The notes under the pieces: model-generated
Told to the model about the DNA's origin: nothing
Databases searched by the model: none
What the model saw: only the letters and a program-made list of their open reading frames with translations
Made by a program: the position numbers and the translations under genes
Assembly (NCBI RefSeq): GCF_003443655.1
Contig: NZ_CP031941.1
Span: 3,470,501-3,534,500, forward strand
Direction of reading: 5' to 3'
Length of the DNA stretch: 64,000 bases
Source of the DNA: Nostoc sphaeroides
GTDB taxonomy: Bacteria; Cyanobacteriota; Cyanobacteriia; Cyanobacteriales; Nostocaceae
Shown here: in pieces, positions 1 through 8,858 of the stretch
Numbering within the stretch: position 1 is the stretch's first letter
Layout: each line of letters begins with the position of its first letter

Positions 1-279
1 ATACAAAGGCTAAAACAGCTATTACCACCTCAGACTCCTGTTGTGATTAGAAGCACAGAAGAACTCAAAAGTGGTCACACAGTTGGTGAAGTGTTTGTGG
101 ATAATCGCTCAGTAAATCTCCTTTTGGTAGAGTCAGGTAATGCCGTAGTTGACCGAGAATCTTTACAAAATTGCTACGAGAGCAAAACCCAATTTTTAAT
201 TGCAGAAGCTAATGCTAAAAATAAGCACTTGGGATTGTGGCAGCAATCAAAAGTTAAATTGAACTTTCATGCCAAGTAA
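1..279 (+). CDS. Staphylococcal nuclease (SNase)-like protein, C-terminal part
   Basis: The frame is open from the first base, so the gene starts outside the window. Only about 92 residues are visible. They match the C-terminal half of the SNase fold: a GEVFVDNRSVN strand-turn, LLLVESGNAVVD (family pattern VN..LV..G.A.V), and a closing helix AEANAKNKHLGLW (family AE..A....GLW). Such proteins are calcium-dependent, usually secreted or periplasmic nucleases. The catalytic Arg/Glu of the N-terminal half and any signal peptide lie outside the window, so activity and location cannot be judged. A GTG at 43 is an internal codon, not the start. Confidence 0.75.
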   Translation: MQRLKQLLPPQTPVVIRSTEELKSGHTVGEVFVDNRSVNLLLVESGNAVVDRESLQNCYESKTQFLIAEANAKNKHLGLWQQSKVKLNFHAK

Positions 280-345
280 TACCAATTCTGTATTAAGCAG
301 TTTTAGGATTGCTATACTTGTTTGATTAATTGAAATTTTCCATAT

Positions 346-1392
346 TTAGTTTTTGGAATTAGTTGCGTTCTTAATATCATCTATCAATTCATCAATTCTT
401 GCTTGAGTCGTATTCCAAGAACACATAAAACGTACTCCTCCCACACCAATAAATGTATAAAACTGCCAGTTCTTTGCTTTTAAGGCGTGAATGACTTGCT
501 CAGGTAGTTTAACAAACACGGCGTTGGCTTCTCTCGGAAACATCAAGTCAACATTTTCTATATTCAATAGTTGATTTTCTAAGTATTCAGCACATTGATT
601 CGCATGTCTGGCATTTTTTAGCCAAGCACCAGTTTCCAATAAACCCAACCAGGGAGCAGAGATAAACCGCATTTTTGAGGCTAGCTGACCTGCTTGCTTG
701 CATCGATAATCAAAATCTTCTGCTAGCTCTTTGTTGAAGAAAAGAATGGCTTCACCTAATGCCATTCCATTCTTTGTACCACAAAAGCACAATACATCCA
801 CTCCAGTTTTCCAAGTAATTTCAGCAGGGCTTTTATTCATAGCGGCAACTGCATTTGAAAAACGAGCGCCATCCATGTGAATTTTTAAGTTATATTTTGT
901 AGCAACTTCTTTGATTTTCAGAAGTTCTTCAATAGAATATAAAGTCCCTAATTCAGTTGATTGGGTGATGCTAATAACTTTAGGTTTGGGATAATGAATA
1001 TCAGTACGTTTAGTGACAATTGCCTCTATAGCCTCTGATGTTAACTTGCCATTTTTACCTTGAGCAAGTAACAATTTCGAGCCATTAGATGCAAATTCAG
1101 GTGCGCCACATTCATCTGTTTCTATGTGAGATGTTTCATGACAAATGACGCTGTGATATGACTGACAAAGGGCTGCTAAAGATAAAGAATTCGCGGCTGT
1201 ACCATTAAACGTAAAAAATACTTCACAATCAATTTCAAAGAGTTGCCGAAAATAATCTGTGGCTTTTTGAGTCCATTCATCATTTCCATAGGCTGGAACA
1301 CTACCTTGATTTGCCCTAATCATATATTCCAGGGCTTCTGGACAAATTCCAGAGGAATTATCACTTGCAAACTGTTCTAATTGGCTACTCAT
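346..1392 (-). CDS. Low-specificity L-threonine aldolase / beta-eliminating lyase family PLP enzyme
   Basis: 348 residues, the usual length of bacterial low-specificity threonine aldolases, fold-type I PLP enzymes that split L-threonine or L-allo-threonine into glycine and acetaldehyde in the cytosol. Diagnostic motifs are the HMDGAR segment at residues 172-177, which holds the cofactor-binding Asp, and the FCGTKNG segment whose Lys207 should form the Schiff base. SHIETDE around residue 90 lies in the active-site loop. I chose the ATG at 1392 because the 53 residues possible upstream (to 1551) are low-complexity, Lys/Leu-rich and unlike the family. No clear Shine-Dalgarno sequence is seen. 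The gene stands alone. Substrate preference among beta-hydroxy amino acids cannot be read from sequence. Confidence 0.85.
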   Translation of the reverse strand: MSSQLEQFASDNSSGICPEALEYMIRANQGSVPAYGNDEWTQKATDYFRQLFEIDCEVFFTFNGTAANSLSLAALCQSYHSVICHETSHIETDECGAPEFASNGSKLLLAQGKNGKLTSEAIEAIVTKRTDIHYPKPKVISITQSTELGTLYSIEELLKIKEVATKYNLKIHMDGARFSNAVAAMNKSPAEITWKTGVDVLCFCGTKNGMALGEAILFFNKELAEDFDYRCKQAGQLASKMRFISAPWLGLLETGAWLKNARHANQCAEYLENQLLNIENVDLMFPREANAVFVKLPEQVIHALKAKNWQFYTFIGVGGVRFMCSWNTTQARIDELIDDIKNATNSKN

Positions 1393-2117
1393 AATGTCTA
1401 CTTTAATTTTTTTAAGTAATTGTTTTAATTCTAGTGAATAAATTCGACATTTGGCAACTCCAAACTTGACGTAGATGCTTTTAAATCTCAAGTTATCTAA
1501 TAATTTTGCTATTAGAACTTGGTGGTAGTAAACTAAATGTTTATATAGCACTTCGATTTGATTTTTTAAATATACATAAGGTGTGTTAGAGCAGAAAGTA
1601 CGGCGCCATTTTCAGCTTTTGGTGCGTTACGCAATGCTTTAAATTTTTTCAAAAATAATTTCCGACTCCTATATAGCCATACTTAATAATTTGTGAACAA
1701 AAATTTCCGACTTATCTAAAAAGTCGTGCATCTTAACCTTTTGATTATCAAAAATTAAATATAACTGCTATGTCTTGGATCAACCTGTTAATTATTTTTT
1801 GTTTTCGGAGCTTTTATCGAAGTATCTATAACAACAATCAGCATATTTATGCTAAGTAGTTTATACTATTGTATGACTTTGCTAATATCCCCTAAAAACT
1901 GGAGTCTTAGTTCTCCGTTACTGAGACGTTAAATTACTATGGTGTCTTCGTCAGGCTTGCGTTGAGGGGATTGTAAGACGTTAAACATTGCAAATAACTA
2001 AGTATTATGCCAAAAAAATAAATTTTATTAATTAAAATGCTAATCATATACTTATAATGTATCATGCAATGCCCGAACAATAACTATGACATCACTATTG
2101 GGCTATTTGTCCTTTGC
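1393..2117. other. Non-coding gap, no feature recognised
   Basis: AT-rich spacer between the divergent aldolase gene and the MlaF-like gene. It must hold promoters for both, but I see no convincing -35/-10 pair, RNA gene or long inverted repeat. Confidence 0.5.
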
Positions 2118-2205
2118 TAATGACAAATGACAAATGACAAATGACCAATGACCAATACTTCGGCTCCGCTCAGTACAAGTGACCAATGACTAATAACTAA
2201 TGACT
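2118..2205 (+). repeat. Heptamer (STRR) array running into a start codon
   Basis: Degenerate tandem heptamers of the type TGACAAA / TGACCAA / TGACTAA. They are interrupted by the short palindromic piece ACTTCGGCTCCGCTCAGT around 2157-2175. The last heptamer unit (AATGACT) contains the ATG of the MlaF-like gene at 2200, and no Shine-Dalgarno sequence precedes it. Confidence 0.85.
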
Positions 2206-2982
2206 GAACCATTGATTGAACTGAAAGGTGTTTCTAAGTCCTTTGGTAGGCATAAAGTTCTAGATAATGTAGACTTGACCATTTACCGGGGAGAAGCACT
2301 AGGGATTATTGGGCCATCAGGGACTGGTAAATCAACAATTTTACGGGTAATAGCGGGGTTACTTAGTCCCGATGAAGGAGAAATTTATGTGCAAGGAGTG
2401 CGGCGAGACGGTTTGATTGAGGATGGTGGCCAGGAGGTTGGCATTGGTATGGTGTTTCAGCAGGCGGCGCTATTTGATTCGCTGACGGTGGAGGAGAATG
2501 TGGGATTTTTACTTTATCAAAATTCAAACCTACCGCGATCGCGCATCCAAGATTTGGTAAAAGAAAAATTGGATATGGTGGGTTTGCCAGAAGTAGGCCA
2601 TCTGTACCCAGCCGAACTCTCTGGGGGAATGCGAAAACGGGTAAGTTTTGCTCGTGCGATTATGTCTAATCCCGATGATCCAACAGTTGGGCCAGAAGTT
2701 CTACTATACGATGAACCAACAGCCGGACTTGATCCCATTGCCTCAACAGTAATCGAAGATTTAATCCGCTATTTGCAATGTTTACATGGAGTTTGTAGTA
2801 CTTATGCTGTTGTTACCCACCAAGACAGCACTATGCGCCGTACAGCTGATAGACTTATATTTCTCTATGAAGGTAGAGTGCAGTGGCAGGGTACAGTTAG
2901 TGAAACATACAATACAGAAAATCCTTTAATCAAACAATTTCTCAGTGGAAGTGTGCAAGGACCGATTCAAGTCGCCGGCTAG
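2200..2982 (+). CDS. MlaF/Ttg2A-like ABC transporter ATP-binding protein
   Basis: 260 residues, a stand-alone ABC ATPase. Walker A is GPSGTGKST (38-46), the Q-loop Gln is at 87, the signature is LSGGMRKR (140-147), Walker B is VLLYDEP (167-173), the D-loop is AGLD and the switch His is at 207 (VVTHQD). The LSGGM signature and overall length fit the Mla/Ttg2 family, which moves phospholipids or hydrophobic compounds between membranes. In cyanobacteria and plastids the equivalents are the TGD/Ycf22 proteins. The MCE substrate-binding gene follows 90 bp downstream, which supports this role. No MlaE-type permease gene is in the window, so the complex must use a partner encoded elsewhere. The start codon lies inside an STRR array. 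Confidence 0.9.
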   Translation: MTEPLIELKGVSKSFGRHKVLDNVDLTIYRGEALGIIGPSGTGKSTILRVIAGLLSPDEGEIYVQGVRRDGLIEDGGQEVGIGMVFQQAALFDSLTVEENVGFLLYQNSNLPRSRIQDLVKEKLDMVGLPEVGHLYPAELSGGMRKRVSFARAIMSNPDDPTVGPEVLLYDEPTAGLDPIASTVIEDLIRYLQCLHGVCSTYAVVTHQDSTMRRTADRLIFLYEGRVQWQGTVSETYNTENPLIKQFLSGSVQGPIQVAG

Positions 2983-3020
2983 AAAGTGAGGAGTTAAGAA
3001 TCAGGAGCGATTAAATTCAA

Positions 3021-3053
3021 CTCATAACTAATAACTCATAACTCATAACTAAT
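3021..3053 (+). repeat. Short heptamer array (ACTCATA / ACTAATA)
   Basis: Four to five degenerate tandem heptamers between the MlaF-like and MCE genes, ending about 10 bp before the GGAGG ribosome binding site of the latter. Confidence 0.75.
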
Positions 3054-3072
3054 TATTGGGTGGAGGAAAAAA

Positions 3073-4539
3073 ATGCGAGGTCTTATGACAAGCCTCTTCT
3101 CTTCGAGAGGCTTCGCCAATGCGTCTGGGCGAACATTTAGAGAAGGCTCTGTGGGGTTGTTACTCTTGCTAGGACTAGGGGTATTTGGGTTACTCTTTCT
3201 GTGGTTAAATAGATTCACTCCTTCTGGGCGGTCATACAAAGTTATTGTGGAATTTGCTAACGCTGGCGGAATGCAAAAGGGAGCATCAGTTCGCTATCGT
3301 GGTGTTAAGGTAGGAACTATTTCCCAGGTTCGACCAGGGCCAAATGCCGTTGATGTAGAGATTGAAATTGGCCAAACTGACTTACTTCTTCCCCGGAATG
3401 TAGTGGTAGAAGCTAATCAAAGCGGATTAATTAGCGAAAGTATTATCGACATCACGCCAAAAGCAACGTTACCTACTGGGGTTATAATTGCTAAACCTCT
3501 AGATAAAAATTGCGATCAGAGCCTGATAATTTGTAATGGCTCTCGGTTAAAAGGTCAGGTTGGCATCAGTGTTGATGAACTAATTCGCAGTTCAAGTGAG
3601 CTAGCATCTGCATACAGTAACCCCCAATTTTATAGAAATGTCAATAGGGTTCTAGAAACTACCACAAGCGCAGCAACCAGTTTTACTGGGCTAAGTCAGG
3701 ATTTACAAGGTTTGACCAAAAACTTGCGACAACAACTTAATACCTTTTCAGCCACTGCTAATTCAGTGCAACGAGCGACAAACCAACTTAGTGCATCCTC
3801 TACTCAAACAGTAAATCAATTCGGTGCAACTGCAACTCAAGCAAATCGTTTGCTCAACAACCTGGATAATTTATTGACAACAAATCGTTCTTCGCTGGTT
3901 GGTGCTTTGAACAATATCACCGAAACCAGCAACCAACTGCGTGTTACAGTCAGTAGCCTATCACCTGCTGTGAATCGATTCACTCAAGGAAAATTAATCA
4001 ACAATTTAGAAACTCTTTCAGCAAATGCAGCGCAAGCCTCAGCTAATTTACGTGATGCTTCAAAAACCTTAAATGATCCAAAGAATGCGGTGCTGCTACA
4101 ACAAACTTTAGATTCAGCACGAGTAACATTTGAAAATAGCCAAAAAATTACATCTGATTTGGATGAATTGACAGGCGATCCAACTTTCCGACAAAATTTG
4201 CGGCAATTGGTGAATGGTCTAAGTAGTTTAGTATCTTCTACACAACAGATGCAGCAACAAGTGCAAGTTGCTACTACTCTAGATTCGGTAAAAACTGCTG
4301 TGAGCAAACCAAAGAATCTAATTCCTACCCCAGCACCAACTCAAGAGGCGATGTCTAATGATAAGTCTCTACCTGTCTACGTAATTAATCCCCCACCTGC
4401 TAATTTTGTCAGTAGCGACATCAACCCTGAACCAACCTCAACCCCCAGTCCGTCTATCTCTAACTCATCCCAAGAAGACCTTTTGAAGCAACTGCGGGAG
4501 TATGGTAAGCAACGGGAGCAATTGGATACGGAAAAATAG
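3073..4539 (+). CDS. MCE-domain (MlaD/Ycf22-like) lipid transport protein
   Basis: 488 residues. An N-terminal membrane anchor (about 27-45, GLLLLLGLGVFGLLFLWL) precedes one MCE domain (about 55-130) with typical strands YKVIVEFANAGGM, VRYRGVKVGTI and the GLISESIIDI end. A long helical, Gln/Asn/Ser-rich region (about 165-400) follows, probably the needle or coiled-coil part seen in longer MCE proteins, then a Pro/Ser-rich tail. It would hold or channel lipid in the periplasm for the ATPase encoded just upstream. The start is supported by GGAGG at 3062-3066, 6 bp before the ATG. Residues about 8-22 (LFSSRGFANASGRTF) look like a translated repeat insertion between the start and the conserved REGSVG, which is normally near the N terminus. 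Confidence 0.9.
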   Translation: MRGLMTSLFSSRGFANASGRTFREGSVGLLLLLGLGVFGLLFLWLNRFTPSGRSYKVIVEFANAGGMQKGASVRYRGVKVGTISQVRPGPNAVDVEIEIGQTDLLLPRNVVVEANQSGLISESIIDITPKATLPTGVIIAKPLDKNCDQSLIICNGSRLKGQVGISVDELIRSSSELASAYSNPQFYRNVNRVLETTTSAATSFTGLSQDLQGLTKNLRQQLNTFSATANSVQRATNQLSASSTQTVNQFGATATQANRLLNNLDNLLTTNRSSLVGALNNITETSNQLRVTVSSLSPAVNRFTQGKLINNLETLSANAAQASANLRDASKTLNDPKNAVLLQQTLDSARVTFENSQKITSDLDELTGDPTFRQNLRQLVNGLSSLVSSTQQMQQQVQVATTLDSVKTAVSKPKNLIPTPAPTQEAMSNDKSLPVYVINPPPANFVSSDINPEPTSTPSPSISNSSQEDLLKQLREYGKQREQLDTEK

Positions 4540-4572
4540 GCAATATCCAATCTTGTAGGGTGGGCATCTTGC

Positions 4573-4863
4573 CATAGGTGTCAACTTAAGGGAACTCCAA
4601 AAAATAAATTATTCCACTTAAAGTCGTTGACTGTTGACTGTTGACTGTTGACTGTTGACTGTTGACTGAAAACTCGTGAACCGTCAACGGCCAACAGTGA
4701 ACAATAGCAATGGAATATTTTTTTACTTGGAAGTCCCTAAGCAAAAACTCTTTTAAAACCTCGTTTCCAGCCAGAGGCTGGAAATGCCGATCGTTGCGGC
4801 TGTGCGCCAGAAAGAGAGGCGGAGCCTCTTAGTAGGCATTCCCAGTCAGAGACTGGGAACGAG
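4573..4863. repeat. Nested repeat elements with TTGACTG heptamers and repeat-A core
   Basis: At 4573 stands the left end CATAGGTGTCAACTTAA, identical to the left end of the 214-bp element at 10253. It is interrupted after TTAA by an insert (4590-4737) with ends GGGAACTCC / GAAGTCCC and TAA on both sides. The insert carries about six TTGACTG heptamers (4627-4668). After it the outer element resumes (GCAAAAACTCTTTT, shared with 10270) and leads into a repeat-A core (4760-4863) made of palindromes TTTCCAGCC..GGCTGGAAA, GAGGCGGAGCCTC and TTCCCAGTC..GACTGGGAA. The right end of the outer element is not recognisable. Confidence 0.75.
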
Positions 4864-5027
4864 GCAATGTCATCCTCTGTTATTTTTTGGTCAGATCGGG
4901 GAATTCTATTAATACGATTCAGTAATTCGTGCAGCGTTGACCAGAGAAAGGCTTTCCGTAGGGTAGCAACTGGGAGAGAGTTGTTGTAGGTTTACTTGAA
5001 CTGTGTTGTAAAAATATTTTGAGTTTT

Positions 5028-5032
5028 GAGGA
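5028..5032 (+). promoter_or_regulatory. Ribosome binding site deciding a start
   Basis: GAGGA lies 7 bp before the ATG at 5040. An in-frame TTG at 5019 lies upstream of it and would put this site inside the gene, so the ATG is preferred. Confidence 0.6.
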
Positions 5033-5039
5033 TCGGCTG

Positions 5040-6344
5040 ATGGATAAATCAATTATTCAGTTGGTTGACGAATTACCGACTGACAATATCACTGTCAAAG
5101 TTTTAAAAGCTCTTGATTATGTAGCACCAGGTGAATGGAGCAATTTGACGGGATTTGAGAATAATATTCGCAGCATTACAGGAGTTAGCGATGCTAAGGT
5201 AATTCAGAAAATCCGCGATCGCGCTGTTGTTTTATACGAAGATCCTCAACGAGGCTACCAGTTCGCAATCAAACTTTATCAAACAATTGATAAGGCAGAC
5301 ACAGCTATGGCAACGGCGGCTTTAGCAAATAAAGTTAGTGAGAAAATCGGCTTTCTCTCCTTTTTAGGCAAAATTACTCCGAAAGCTGATGTAACTCAAT
5401 CCATTGACTTAGTACTGAAAATCACTGTCGAAATCATTGCCTTTTGCAAACTAAATGGCATTCCTCAACCGAATCCCCAAGAGTTTGCTAATTCCCTCGC
5501 TAACAACTATCAAAATGCATCCCTAATGCGGATGGTAGCTTTAGTTTGTCTAGACGGAATTCTACCACTAGGCCCCGACTTTCTTAGCAAAATTCACGGA
5601 GTTATTAGTGGTACTGATACTGGTGCAATAACTCAAAATCCGGTTTTCTTAGCCATCAATAACTTTCTCCCAGGTAGTAACCCCTCTGATAAAGTTGGTT
5701 TTATCAGTCAAGGTTTCAACTCTGTGCAAGGTTGGATGAATAACTTAGTATCCAAAACAGGCATCACCCCGCAATCAGTTTCTAGTCATTTGGGTAATTT
5801 TATTCAGATTGCTGATGATAATTTAGATTTTGTCGCAGCATTTCTAGATCAAACTACTAATTATTACGAACATACAGGAATTCAAACTGTCGTTCGCAGC
5901 TTGATTTTGGAAGCCTATACTTTAGTAAAAGAGGAAATTAAACAAGAGGAACAAAAGCCTATCCAAGATGTTTCATCTGCTGTTAAGTCAGATAAAAATC
6001 AGTATGAACTCAGCAAAACAGTAGAAGTCTGGGATAGTGAGGAAGAAGATTGGTATCAGGGAACAATTGAGAAAATCCAAGATGACCAATTCTTTATTCA
6101 TTACCTTGGTTACGGTTCATCTCATAACGAGTGGGTAGGCGAAGATGACATTCGGACTCGCGATCTTCGCTCCTCTGATGACAATGGATATGCAGTGGGT
6201 CAAAAGGTAAAATGTTGGGATGATGACCAAGAGGCTTGGTATTCTGCAACGATTCAGCAAATCCAAGGTCAGCAATACTTTCTTCACTACATTGGTTATG
6301 ACTCATCCTATGATGAGTGGGTTGATAGTGACGAAATTTCCTAA
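5040..6344 (+). CDS. Protein with two C-terminal Tudor-knot/chromo-barrel-like modules
   Basis: 434 residues. The first about 310 residues are mostly helical and I do not recognise them. The region has the pattern of a stress- or tellurite-resistance (TerB-like) helical domain but no decisive motif. The C terminus holds two tandem about 50-residue modules (about 322-371 and 384-434), each with VxVWDxxxxxWYxGTI, a short turn, FFIHYLGYxSSxxEWV and a final acidic xDI. This is the pattern of Tudor-knot / chromo-barrel domains, which in eukaryotes bind nucleic acid or methylated lysine. They are uncommon in bacteria and their ligand here is unknown. The gene is monocistronic; the hairpins near 6573-6632 may end its transcript. 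Confidence 0.7.
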   Translation: MDKSIIQLVDELPTDNITVKVLKALDYVAPGEWSNLTGFENNIRSITGVSDAKVIQKIRDRAVVLYEDPQRGYQFAIKLYQTIDKADTAMATAALANKVSEKIGFLSFLGKITPKADVTQSIDLVLKITVEIIAFCKLNGIPQPNPQEFANSLANNYQNASLMRMVALVCLDGILPLGPDFLSKIHGVISGTDTGAITQNPVFLAINNFLPGSNPSDKVGFISQGFNSVQGWMNNLVSKTGITPQSVSSHLGNFIQIADDNLDFVAAFLDQTTNYYEHTGIQTVVRSLILEAYTLVKEEIKQEEQKPIQDVSSAVKSDKNQYELSKTVEVWDSEEEDWYQGTIEKIQDDQFFIHYLGYGSSHNEWVGEDDIRTRDLRSSDDNGYAVGQKVKCWDDDQEAWYSATIQQIQGQQYFLHYIGYDSSYDEWVDSDEIS

Positions 6345-6737
6345 CTGTTGAATTGGCACAGGGTGGGCAACAGCAATAAGCTAAACTACATCTAGTTTGC
6401 ATATTCAAAATTAATATAACTCTTGTGGGGTGGGCATCTTGCCCGCCTTAATTATGCAAGGTTATTTGTGGAACAGCTTATCTCCGATGGGCTATTTCGT
6501 GTCGCGCCCTGTGTTAGCATGGCTATTTCATTCTCATCTAGCCCGCCTCAGAATGAATTCTGAGTCTAATAGCTAAAGTCGTCTAAAGACGACTGAGAAA
6601 AGATTAAAGTCCGTTTTAACGGACTTTAGTTATGAGCCGCAAAACTGAGCGTCATTACGAATTATCTTGACACTTGCGCTACGATATCCCCTATTGCCTT
6701 TGTGCAATGTATATGAGGAGTAGTATAGGTCAAAAAC
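6345..6737. repeat. Intergenic repeats: inverted partner of 10668-10862 and two hairpins
   Basis: Bases about 6378-6482 are the reverse complement of the sequence at 10668-10862 (GTGGGGTGGGC.., AGGTTATTTGTGGAACA..) without the insert that interrupts the latter. About 6573-6632 contains two adjacent palindromes, AGTCGTCTAAAGACGACT and TAAAGTCCGTT/AACGGACTTTA, which could act as terminators for the upstream gene but have no clear T-run. Confidence 0.7.
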
Positions 6738-7856
6738 ATGACAGAAGAATTCAATACACAGGGCGCAGAGAATCTGGTTGCGATCGCATCTCAATTCGCT
6801 GGGCTAGGGAAGGTTACAGGGGTTAAAGCATTTGGAAGTGGTAATATCAATGACACCTTCTTAGTAACTCTAGATTCTTCACAAGAACAATATTTTGTTC
6901 TGCAACGCATCAATACACAGGTATTTCGGCAGCCACAACTGATTATGCAGAATATGCGTACCTTCACTGAGCATGTTCGCAAACGGTTACAGGATACGCC
7001 TCTAAATCGTCGCTGGGAAGTGCCACGCGTACTATTAACTAAGGATGCTCTAGATTACTGGAAGGATGCAAATGGCTCCTTTTGGCGGGCGATTAGCTTT
7101 ATTGAAGGCTCCCAGTCTTTCGATACTATGCGCGATCGCTCACACGCGAAAGAAATCGGTTATGCCTTGGGGATGTTCCACAATTTGATCAGCGATTTGC
7201 CACCAGAAAAACTCGCTGATACTCTTCAAGGATTCCATATTACACCGCTTTATCTCCAGCATTATGAAGAAGTGTTGGCGAAAACTAGTGCGTGTCAATC
7301 TTCGGAAGTTAATTATTGCTTGCAGTTTGTTAGCGATCGCCAAACCTTTGCACATATCCTAGAAAATGCCAAAGTTGAAGGCAAGCTACCCCTGCGTCTG
7401 ATGCACGGCGATCCAAAAATCAATAACGTGATGTTTGACACTGCTACCCTGCAAGCCGTCAGCGTCATCGACCTGGACACCGTTAAACCCGGTCTGGTAC
7501 ATTACGATATTGGTGATTGCCTGCGATCGGGTTGCAATCCGGCTGGAGAAGAAACTGAGAATTGGGATAGTGTTTATTTTGATACCGACCTGTGTCAGGG
7601 AATCTTACAAGGTTATCTCTCGGTAGCAAAGGCATTTCTGACTGAGAATGATTATGCATACATATATGATGCAATTCGTCTAATTACTTTTGAACTAGGA
7701 TTGAGGTTTTTTGCTGATTATTTGGCAGGGAATGTCTACTTTAAAGTTAAGCACCCAGAACATAATTTGGCAAGAGCGATCGTCCAGTTTAAACTTACCG
7801 AAAGTATTGAATCGCAAGAAACGCAGATTTGTAATATTATTAAAGATATGAAATGA
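6738..7856 (+). CDS. APH/ChoK-fold kinase, N-acetylhexosamine 1-kinase-like
   Basis: 372 residues, a small-molecule kinase of the aminoglycoside phosphotransferase fold. The nucleotide loop is GSGNINDTF (33-41). The catalytic segment is LMHGDPKINN (221-230), with Asp225 as base and Asn230 as metal ligand, and the metal-binding segment is VIDLDT (243-248). The GNINDTF loop and the YDIGDCLRS segment resemble the NahK / 'mucin desulfatase' group, which phosphorylates N-acetylhexosamines at C1. A role in amino-sugar salvage is therefore an inference; other sugar or alcohol substrates are possible. The stop overlaps the next start by 4 bp (ATGA), so the two genes are probably co-translated. Confidence 0.8.
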   Translation: MTEEFNTQGAENLVAIASQFAGLGKVTGVKAFGSGNINDTFLVTLDSSQEQYFVLQRINTQVFRQPQLIMQNMRTFTEHVRKRLQDTPLNRRWEVPRVLLTKDALDYWKDANGSFWRAISFIEGSQSFDTMRDRSHAKEIGYALGMFHNLISDLPPEKLADTLQGFHITPLYLQHYEEVLAKTSACQSSEVNYCLQFVSDRQTFAHILENAKVEGKLPLRLMHGDPKINNVMFDTATLQAVSVIDLDTVKPGLVHYDIGDCLRSGCNPAGEETENWDSVYFDTDLCQGILQGYLSVAKAFLTENDYAYIYDAIRLITFELGLRFFADYLAGNVYFKVKHPEHNLARAIVQFKLTESIESQETQICNIIKDMK

Positions 7857-8392
7857 ACGAACAGAAATTTTCCCTACAACCTTTTCCTTCTACAAAATCC
7901 CTGCCTAATTTGAAAATTGCAGGTAATATTGGCAGAAATGGTAATCAACTTGCCATCCGCTATATGCTTGAGGGCGATTTAAAAGAAATTGCAATCGCTC
8001 CACTATCAAATAATCCATCACGCAAGCATAAACTTTGGGAAGACACCTGCTTCGAGTTCTTTCTTGGTATCAAAGATTCTCAACGGTATTGGGAATTTAA
8101 CCTCTCCCCCACCGGAAACTGGAATGTCTATCGCTTTGATGGATATCGTCAAGGAATGCAAGAAGAAACAGCGTTTGAAAACCTACCGTTTAAGGTTCAA
8201 AATCAAGCTGATAGTTTAGCACTGGCTTTAAATGTCGATTTGGATAAAATTATCTCTGTCAAGCAAGCTATTGAAGTTGCCATTACGACTGTCATCAAAA
8301 ATAGAGATAGTGAGGTGAATTACTGGGCGTTAACTCATCGAGGCGCGGAGGCTGACTTTCATTTGCGAGACAGTTTTATCGTTGAGTTGTGA
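7853..8392 (+). CDS. DOMON-like (CBM9-type fold) domain protein
   Basis: 179 residues with no signal peptide or membrane segment. The pattern KLWEDTCFEFFLG..YWEFNLSPTGNWNVYRFDGYR matches the carbohydrate-binding-module-9/DOMON-like beta-sandwich found in many cyanobacterial proteins of unknown function. These usually bind sugars or heme. Here the lack of a signal peptide and the 4-bp overlap with the upstream sugar-kinase-like gene suggest a cytosolic partner that handles the same carbohydrate, but that is inference. The start is fixed by the ATGA overlap. Confidence 0.75.
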   Translation: MNEQKFSLQPFPSTKSLPNLKIAGNIGRNGNQLAIRYMLEGDLKEIAIAPLSNNPSRKHKLWEDTCFEFFLGIKDSQRYWEFNLSPTGNWNVYRFDGYRQGMQEETAFENLPFKVQNQADSLALALNVDLDKIISVKQAIEVAITTVIKNRDSEVNYWALTHRGAEADFHLRDSFIVEL

Positions 8393-8402
8393 AGATTAAT
8401 AT

Positions 8403-8540
8403 TCAGTTCGATTAAGGCAGGAGACGCGATAAATCGCCGTCTCTACAAAGGACTGATTATTGTAAAGACGGCGATTTATCGCGTCTTTGCGATTAGCGGT
8501 GTGTCATCAAAAAACCTTATCCGAACCGTATTGTAACCAC
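8403..8540. repeat. Inverted-repeat element, CAATAC-family ends (degenerate)
   Basis: The core is a long imperfect palindrome: AGACGCGATAAATCGCCGTC near 8422 and its complement near 8465-8490. The ends, TTCAGTTCGATTAAGG and CCTTATCCGAACCGTATTG, are degenerate copies of the terminal repeat seen cleanly at 48990-49125. A related core-plus-end piece is at 26070-26125. The rest of this 466-bp gap up to the ATP-grasp gene is AT-rich with no recognised feature. Confidence 0.65.
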
Positions 8541-8858
8541 AGCGATATTTACATATCTACACCTTCATGCTTGTTGCATCCTAACTTCTATAATATATGA
8601 ACCTTAACAATTTAAAATTCAAAAATAAACTAACTTTCTTATTTCGTTTGATAGAGTTAATGAAAATTTAAGCCAGTAAAATATAAAATATACAGCGAAA
8701 AAACAGATTATTAAATGTTAGCTTTATACAAAAAGTTGATGGCAATATTCTTATCTCAAGAAATTGTTTCTGACCAAAACAGGGTGCTGCTGCTAGGAGT
8801 GGAGACAGAAAATATATCTGTGCAACGCTTTGGTTATGCGGTTTCAATGGAGGGCTAA

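Noticed and set aside
1393..1551. Longer N terminus for the threonine-aldolase-type gene
   Set aside because: The extra 53 residues are Lys/Leu-rich and unlike the family; the ATG at 1392 begins just before the conserved part.
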